A stretch of 17,337 nt of DNA from contig PJET01000133.1 in assembly GCA_002825515.1 (NCBI GenBank), positions 1 to 17,337 of the forward strand. Reading direction: 5' to 3'. Each line of letters opens with the position of its first letter. Positions within the stretch are counted from its first letter, which is position 1. The DNA comes from Candidatus Thorarchaeota archaeon MP11T_1. GTDB taxonomy: Archaea > Asgardarchaeota > Thorarchaeia > Thorarchaeales > Thorarchaeaceae. Under the pieces are notes generated by a model that worked only from the letters and a program-made list of their open reading frames with translations, did no database searches and was not told the origin of the DNA. Shown one piece after another: positions 14,609-17,337 of this stretch. A program made the position numbers and the translations under genes.

Positions 14609-14730
14609 TATTTAATTAATGACTTGCTAAAACTTCGTCGATTCGCAAGCGTATACAGCTTGACATAGCAATCACAACATAATCTCTGTGGACCGATTCA
14701 TTTTTCCAGAAGAAGAAGAAATGAGAATTC
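14609..14730. promoter_or_regulatory. intergenic region before the methyltransferase gene
   Basis: The region is AT-rich just after the LeuA-like stop (TATTTAATTAAT). A weak inverted repeat (CAAGC, 7 bases, GCTTG) lies near its middle, and a purine run AGAAGAAGAAGAA ends ten bases before the ATG at 14731, which may serve as a weak ribosome-binding site. A promoter is likely here, but I cannot fix its elements. Confidence 0.3.
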
Positions 14731-15453
14731 ATGAGTGATGCATGGAGTGAAATAATGAAAGATGCAGTAAACGGCATCGTAGGGGAATACACAATCGAGA
14801 GAGATGACGGGAGAGTAGAAACCCTCCAGGTAAGTGATTATAACAAATCATTTTCTGAATGGGATGAGCTTGAACGTCAAGCAATCAAACATGCCAAGGG
14901 GAGAGTCCTAGACATAGGATGCGGTGCTGGCAGGGTTGCACTCCATTTACAAACCCTTGGTCATGAAGTAGTGGGTATCGATCTTGCCCCCGGCGCAATA
15001 GCAGCATGCAAAGCAATGGGACTTGGGGAAGCTTATGTTATGTCTGCCACCAGCTTGCAGTTCAAAAACAACACATTCGACACGATAATCATGTTTGGAA
15101 ACAACTTTGGAATTGCAGGGGATGAGAAGCAGACTATATCGATGCTTCGTACTCTATACAAAATCACAACACCTGACGCCATCATTCTTGCTGGTAGTGT
15201 AGACGCTCTGAACACCAACAATGAAGATCATTTGAAGTATCATGGGATAAATCGTGCAAAGAACAAGCCACCGGGTCTAGTGAGAATCAGGGTCAAGTAT
15301 AAGGAATATGTAACTGATTGGTTTGACCTCTGGTTAGTTACGCTCAGCGAATTGGACAGAATTACTAAAAAAAGCGGATGGCAGATCGACAAGATATACC
15401 AAACCGGTAAGGTTAACCAACCAGCATATGTTGGAATTCTAACTAAGAAGTGA
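14731..15453 (+). CDS. class I SAM-dependent methyltransferase
   Basis: The 240-residue protein has the Rossmann methyltransferase order: motif I VLDIGCGAGRVALHL (about 59-73), the acidic end of strand 2 in VVGIDLAPGAI (about 78-88), and NTFDTIIMFGNNFGI as motif IV/V. A C-terminal beta part follows, with WFDLWLVTLSELDRITKKSGW, where the last strands would sit. It is full-length and soluble. The substrate is not indicated; small molecules are more likely than nucleic acid or protein given the compact form, but that is a guess. Its stop overlaps a possible GTG start of the next gene, and the gamma-carbonic-anhydrase-like ATG follows 5 bases later, so the two are one transcription unit. Confidence 0.88.
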   Translation: MSDAWSEIMKDAVNGIVGEYTIERDDGRVETLQVSDYNKSFSEWDELERQAIKHAKGRVLDIGCGAGRVALHLQTLGHEVVGIDLAPGAIAACKAMGLGEAYVMSATSLQFKNNTFDTIIMFGNNFGIAGDEKQTISMLRTLYKITTPDAIILAGSVDALNTNNEDHLKYHGINRAKNKPPGLVRIRVKYKEYVTDWFDLWLVTLSELDRITKKSGWQIDKIYQTGKVNQPAYVGILTKK

Positions 15454-15458
15454 ATATC

Positions 15459-15992
15459 ATGACAATTTACGCACTTGGAGATAAGAGACCCGAGATAGCA
15501 CCATCAGCATATGTTCATCCCCAAGCCGCAGTAGTCGGAGATGTCAAAATAGGAGAACGAGTGTTTATTGCGCCAATGGTGTCTATTCGGGGAGACCGCG
15601 GGAGAATCGAGATAGGTGATGAAACAAATGTCCAAGATGGAGCGGTTATTCACTCAGATTCTAGTTTTGTAACGAAGATTGGGCGCAGGGTCAACATTGG
15701 TCACAATGCTACAATCCATGCTGAAAGTATAGGAGATAACGCTGCAATAGGGATGGGTGCTGTTCTTATGCTAGGAAGTAGAGTGGCGGCAGGAGTGATG
15801 ATTGCTAATTCAGCTCTTCTTCACAGCAAGACCAAGACTGAGCCAAATAAAATCTATACTGGGGTTCCTGCAAAATACATGCGAGACCTCGATCCAGCCA
15901 GCGATGCTCGGCGGGCAATAGATGAATATCTAGACACATATGTTGCGAACACGCAATCGTATAGGAAAGACCTGCGAAAGATAGAAGATTAG
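15459..15992 (+). CDS. gamma-carbonic anhydrase-like left-handed beta-helix protein
   Basis: The 177-residue product shows hexapeptide repeats of the left-handed beta-helix (AAVVGDVKIGERVFIAP, RVNIGHNATIHAESIGD, AAIGMGAVLMLG). The three zinc-binding His of gamma-carbonic anhydrases are conserved as H65, H82 and H87, with R44, D46, Q59 and D60 also in the expected places. The gap between the first and second His is short (17 residues), so the acidic proton-shuttle loop of the Cam type is absent, as in CamH/PaaY/CaiE-like members. Activity as carbonic anhydrase is possible but uncertain; related proteins lack it or act on thioesters. I chose the ATG because AGAAGTGA lies about seven bases upstream and the MTIYALGD start is typical. 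A GTG at 15450 would add three residues. Confidence 0.9.
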   Translation: MTIYALGDKRPEIAPSAYVHPQAAVVGDVKIGERVFIAPMVSIRGDRGRIEIGDETNVQDGAVIHSDSSFVTKIGRRVNIGHNATIHAESIGDNAAIGMGAVLMLGSRVAAGVMIANSALLHSKTKTEPNKIYTGVPAKYMRDLDPASDARRAIDEYLDTYVANTQSYRKDLRKIED

Positions 15993-16024
15993 ATTTATCT
16001 TAGACCCATAAGTTTTTGAACGTA

Positions 16025-16040
16025 ATTAACTATTGTTAAT
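16025..16040. repeat. inverted repeat ATTAAC-TATT-GTTAAT before the first small beta protein
   Basis: Perfect 6-bp arms end two bases before the ATG at 16043. A TATA-like stretch (CATAAGTTTTT, near 16006) lies about 25 bases upstream of the repeat centre, so the repeat may cover the transcription start of a nearly leaderless transcript. It may be an operator; the AT-rich setting makes chance possible. Confidence 0.35.
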
Positions 16041-16042
16041 AC

Positions 16043-16318
16043 ATGATTGAAACAATAGAAGGCACAATAATTTCTTCTAGTTTGGGTGAATTCTCCAAGA
16101 AGAAGATAATCTATGGATACCTAGGGATTGAACTACCAGATAAGAAACACATCAAGGTAAAAATTGATGCATACACGTGGTTCGATACACTGAATCTAGG
16201 TGATGAAGTAGTTGTTGAGATTGAACGCTTAGCTAACACAAACATCATTGTTGCAAGAAAAATCCAATTGAGAACTGACTCAGACGTTTCATCAGAAGAA
16301 GCCACTGCAACTACGTAA
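16043..16318 (+). CDS. small beta-rich protein, tandem paralogue 1
   Basis: The 91-residue protein is almost all beta strand: IEGTIISSSLG, IIYGYLGIEL, HIKVKIDAYTWFDTL, GDEVVVEIERL, NIIVARKIQL. This strand order suggests a small beta barrel (OB- or SH3-like). The last 15 residues are Ser/Thr/Glu-rich and probably disordered. It is clearly related, at about 40% identity by eye, to the next gene, sharing the L-G, Y-G, H-x-K-V-K, A-Y-T and D-T-L positions. No Cys, membrane segment or known catalytic motif is seen. The family is unrecognised. Possible roles include nucleic-acid, lipid or protein-scaffold binding, all speculative. Confidence 0.75.
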   Translation: MIETIEGTIISSSLGEFSKKKIIYGYLGIELPDKKHIKVKIDAYTWFDTLNLGDEVVVEIERLANTNIIVARKIQLRTDSDVSSEEATATT

Positions 16319-16403
16319 AGACTTGGTCTGTGGAAGATGATAGGTTGCTCAGATAGATGAGATTATACGGCAATCTAAATGGCTGCTCGTTCGAGGAAAG
16401 ATA

Positions 16404-16634
16404 ATGGAACGCATATTTACTGGTTCAATAGTCTCAGCACAATTAGGGAACATGGGATCGAAGTATTATGGTTTCATAAGTATTGAAACTGAAGAGCAGG
16501 AGCACCTCAAAGTCAAAGTGACTGCTTATACAAAGTACGACACTCTTGATATTGGAAAAAGAGTCCACATTGTTGCCGAACCTCTTGGTAACATGGGAAT
16601 TATGACAGCTAAGTCAATACTACTGGCAGAATAA
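16404..16634 (+). CDS. small beta-rich protein, tandem paralogue 2
   Basis: The 76-residue protein repeats the fold pattern of its upstream neighbour: FTGSIVSAQLG, YYGFISIET, HLKVKVTAYTKYDTL, GKRVHIVAEPLG, GIMTAKSILL. It lacks the polar tail and has a 2-residue deletion before YYG. The start is supported by GAGGAAAG about five bases before the ATG. A gap of 85 bases separates the two genes and holds a possible TATA-like box (TTATAC, near 16363), so it may have its own promoter. The pair arose by duplication, and divergence suggests distinct partners or use as a heteromer. Confidence 0.75.
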   Translation: MERIFTGSIVSAQLGNMGSKYYGFISIETEEQEHLKVKVTAYTKYDTLDIGKRVHIVAEPLGNMGIMTAKSILLAE

Positions 16635-16648
16635 TGAGAAACGTGTGA

Positions 16649-16675
16649 CCCTTCTCTTAAGTTTAGTATGAAGGG
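16649..16675 (+). terminator. weak hairpin after paralogue 2
   Basis: CCCTTC (16649-16654) and GAAGGG (16670-16675) can pair across a 15-base loop, starting 15 bases after the stop codon. The stem is short, the loop is long and no T-run follows, so it is a marginal terminator candidate. Confidence 0.3.
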
Positions 16676-16696
16676 GCTCTGCAATCAATATACACG

Positions 16697-16706
16697 CTAT
16701 ACTTTT
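16697..16706 (+). promoter_or_regulatory. TATA-like box for the zinc-ribbon gene
   Basis: CTATACTTTT is a reasonable archaeal TATA-like box. Normal spacing puts the transcription start at about 16725-16730, inside or just after the left arm of the perfect inverted repeat that follows. The flanking GCTA and TAGC are themselves inverted. Confidence 0.4.
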
Positions 16707-16719
16707 AGCGAAAAATGCA

Positions 16720-16751
16720 TTATCCTCAGTGCGTTGATAAAATGAGGATAA
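16720..16751. repeat. perfect 9-bp inverted repeat covering the Shine-Dalgarno site of the zinc-ribbon gene
   Basis: TTATCCTCA (16720-16728) and TGAGGATAA (16743-16751) are exact reverse complements separated by 14 bases. The right arm contains GAGGA, the only Shine-Dalgarno candidate for the ATG at 16756. If the transcript includes both arms, the hairpin would hide the ribosome-binding site. If transcription starts within the left arm, the element is more likely a DNA operator. Either way it is probably regulatory. Confidence 0.55.
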
Positions 16752-16755
16752 ACCT

Positions 16756-17136
16756 ATGCCAAAGCTTCCTTTGAGATACTTTTGTTACGTATGTGGTCAC
16801 TCAAATGATTTAGAACTGGATGTCCCGCCAGCGCCAAAAATTGAACGTGATCAAATCAAATGCGGAAACTGTGGAGATGTCACACACCTATTATTAACCG
16901 CATGTCCGAAGTGCGAGAAAACATTCAGATACTTCCTTTCAGATCTCGATTTTCCAACAGAGATTGTTACTCTTTCTGATGCCTATGTTAAACTAATAGA
17001 TGGTGTTCGAAATAGTCTCAAAGACCACATCAAAGAGTTTAATGTTCCTGTACCAAAAAGGTGGTCAGTGAACCTGAACTGTGAATGTGGAGAGGAATAC
17101 ACCGCTGAGATTCTTCTCCCGCAACTGCCTGATTGA
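16756..17136 (+). CDS. multi-CxxC zinc-ribbon protein, unrecognised
   Basis: The 126-residue protein has four Cys pairs: C10-x-x-C13, C36-x-x-C39, C50-x-x-C53 and C109-x-C111. The first and second pairs, and the third and fourth, could form two zinc sites, though other pairings are possible. Between the third and fourth lies a helical segment (DAYVKLIDGVRNSLKDHIKEF) with no Cys. The N-terminus is basic (MPKLPLRYF) and the C-terminal end (EEYTAEILLPQLP) is a beta strand repeating the layout after the first pair. Zinc-ribbon proteins of this kind in archaea serve in transcription, translation or protein complexes; no specific partner is visible. The start is fixed by GAGGA within the inverted repeat upstream. 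Confidence 0.75.
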   Translation: MPKLPLRYFCYVCGHSNDLELDVPPAPKIERDQIKCGNCGDVTHLLLTACPKCEKTFRYFLSDLDFPTEIVTLSDAYVKLIDGVRNSLKDHIKEFNVPVPKRWSVNLNCECGEEYTAEILLPQLPD

Positions 17137-17183
17137 TATATAACTCTCTCTCAATGAAGAAGTTTATGATAGATTAAAAGGCA

Positions 17184-17337
17184 TCATCCGATTACAACAT
17201 CATAGTCCAGATAAACTGGACATTTCATTGAGTTTACAACAAGACAATATTGATGAGCTCCTTCAGCCGCTTTTGCCATTCTCTTTCGATCCTTTTCGGT
17301 TTCAACTACTATCTTCGCTTTGATTGTGATCTGAGCA
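17184..17337 (-). CDS. OsmC/Ohr-family protein, C-terminal part (cut by window edge)
   Basis: Reading the minus strand from the right edge, 50 codons lead to TGA at 17184-17186. The peptide has ITIKAKIVVETEKDRKRM, then a helix with AAEGAHQYCLVVN, then MKCPVYLDYDVVI. The helix with a Cys in Q-Y-C, the following strand and the order of strands fit the C-terminal half of OsmC-family proteins, where this second Cys is part of the peroxide-reducing pair. The first Cys and the start lie outside the window. It is convergent with the zinc-ribbon gene across 47 bases. The family call is fairly good; substrate class (organic peroxide reductase or other) is open. Confidence 0.6.
   Translation of the reverse strand, partial: AQITIKAKIVVETEKDRKRMAKAAEGAHQYCLVVNSMKCPVYLDYDVVIG

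Noticed and set aside
1..17337. CRISPR arrays, tRNA or rRNA genes, transposases, phage or toxin-antitoxin genes
   Set aside because: I looked on both strands and found no direct repeats with regular spacing, no cloverleaf with a TTC-loop consensus, and no proteins of these classes.

Overview
The window looks archaeal, and most likely comes from an Asgard archaeon (Thorarchaeota-like is my best guess from gene style, not proven). Supporting signs are Shine-Dalgarno motifs of the AGGTGG/GAGG type, several TTG starts, short AT-rich TATA-like boxes, a thiolase/DUF35 pair typical of archaeal acyl-CoA chemistry, and a huge secreted and membrane-anchored protein whose cytoplasmic part looks like a longin/roadblock-type domain. 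No rRNA, tRNA, CRISPR array, insertion sequence or phage gene is seen. The order is that of a normal chromosomal segment with small operons on both strands.

Left part (1-5340): a possible tail of an upstream gene, a roughly 330-base regulatory stretch with a TATA-like box and an inverted repeat, then a 1522-residue receptor-like protein. It has a signal peptide, about 1100 extracellular residues with six beta-sandwich-like repeats and about 31 N-glycosylation sequons, one membrane helix, a longin-like domain, a winged-helix-like domain and an acidic/helical tail. An unrecognised 115-residue protein follows on the same strand and may be its partner.

Middle (5342-10617): a LarA (lactate racemase)-family protein that lacks the residues which hold the nickel-pincer cofactor; divergent from it, a DedA/VTT (SNARE-associated family) membrane protein; an unrecognised 321-residue protein with a His/acid cluster; then, on the minus strand, a thiolase and a DUF35 zinc-ribbon/OB protein overlapping by 4 bases, closed by a clear hairpin. 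A small membrane protein diverges from the thiolase across a promoter region rich in inverted heptamers.

Right part (10680-17337), mostly plus strand: acyl-CoA dehydrogenase ending at a hairpin terminator; an operon of nitroreductase, a Cys-containing protein with a SHOCT-like tail, and a short LeuA/homocitrate-synthase-type enzyme; a SAM methyltransferase coupled to a gamma-carbonic-anhydrase-like protein; two tandem paralogous small beta proteins; and a multi-CxxC zinc-ribbon protein whose start region lies in a perfect 9-bp inverted repeat. The minus-strand C-terminus of an OsmC-family protein runs off the right edge.

Functionally, the thiolase, DUF35, acyl-CoA dehydrogenase and acyl-CoA-condensing LeuA-like enzyme point to acyl-CoA and branched-acid metabolism. 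The most unusual item is the receptor-like surface protein joined to a small-GTPase-associated fold. All family calls were made by reading the translations; none was tested by database search.
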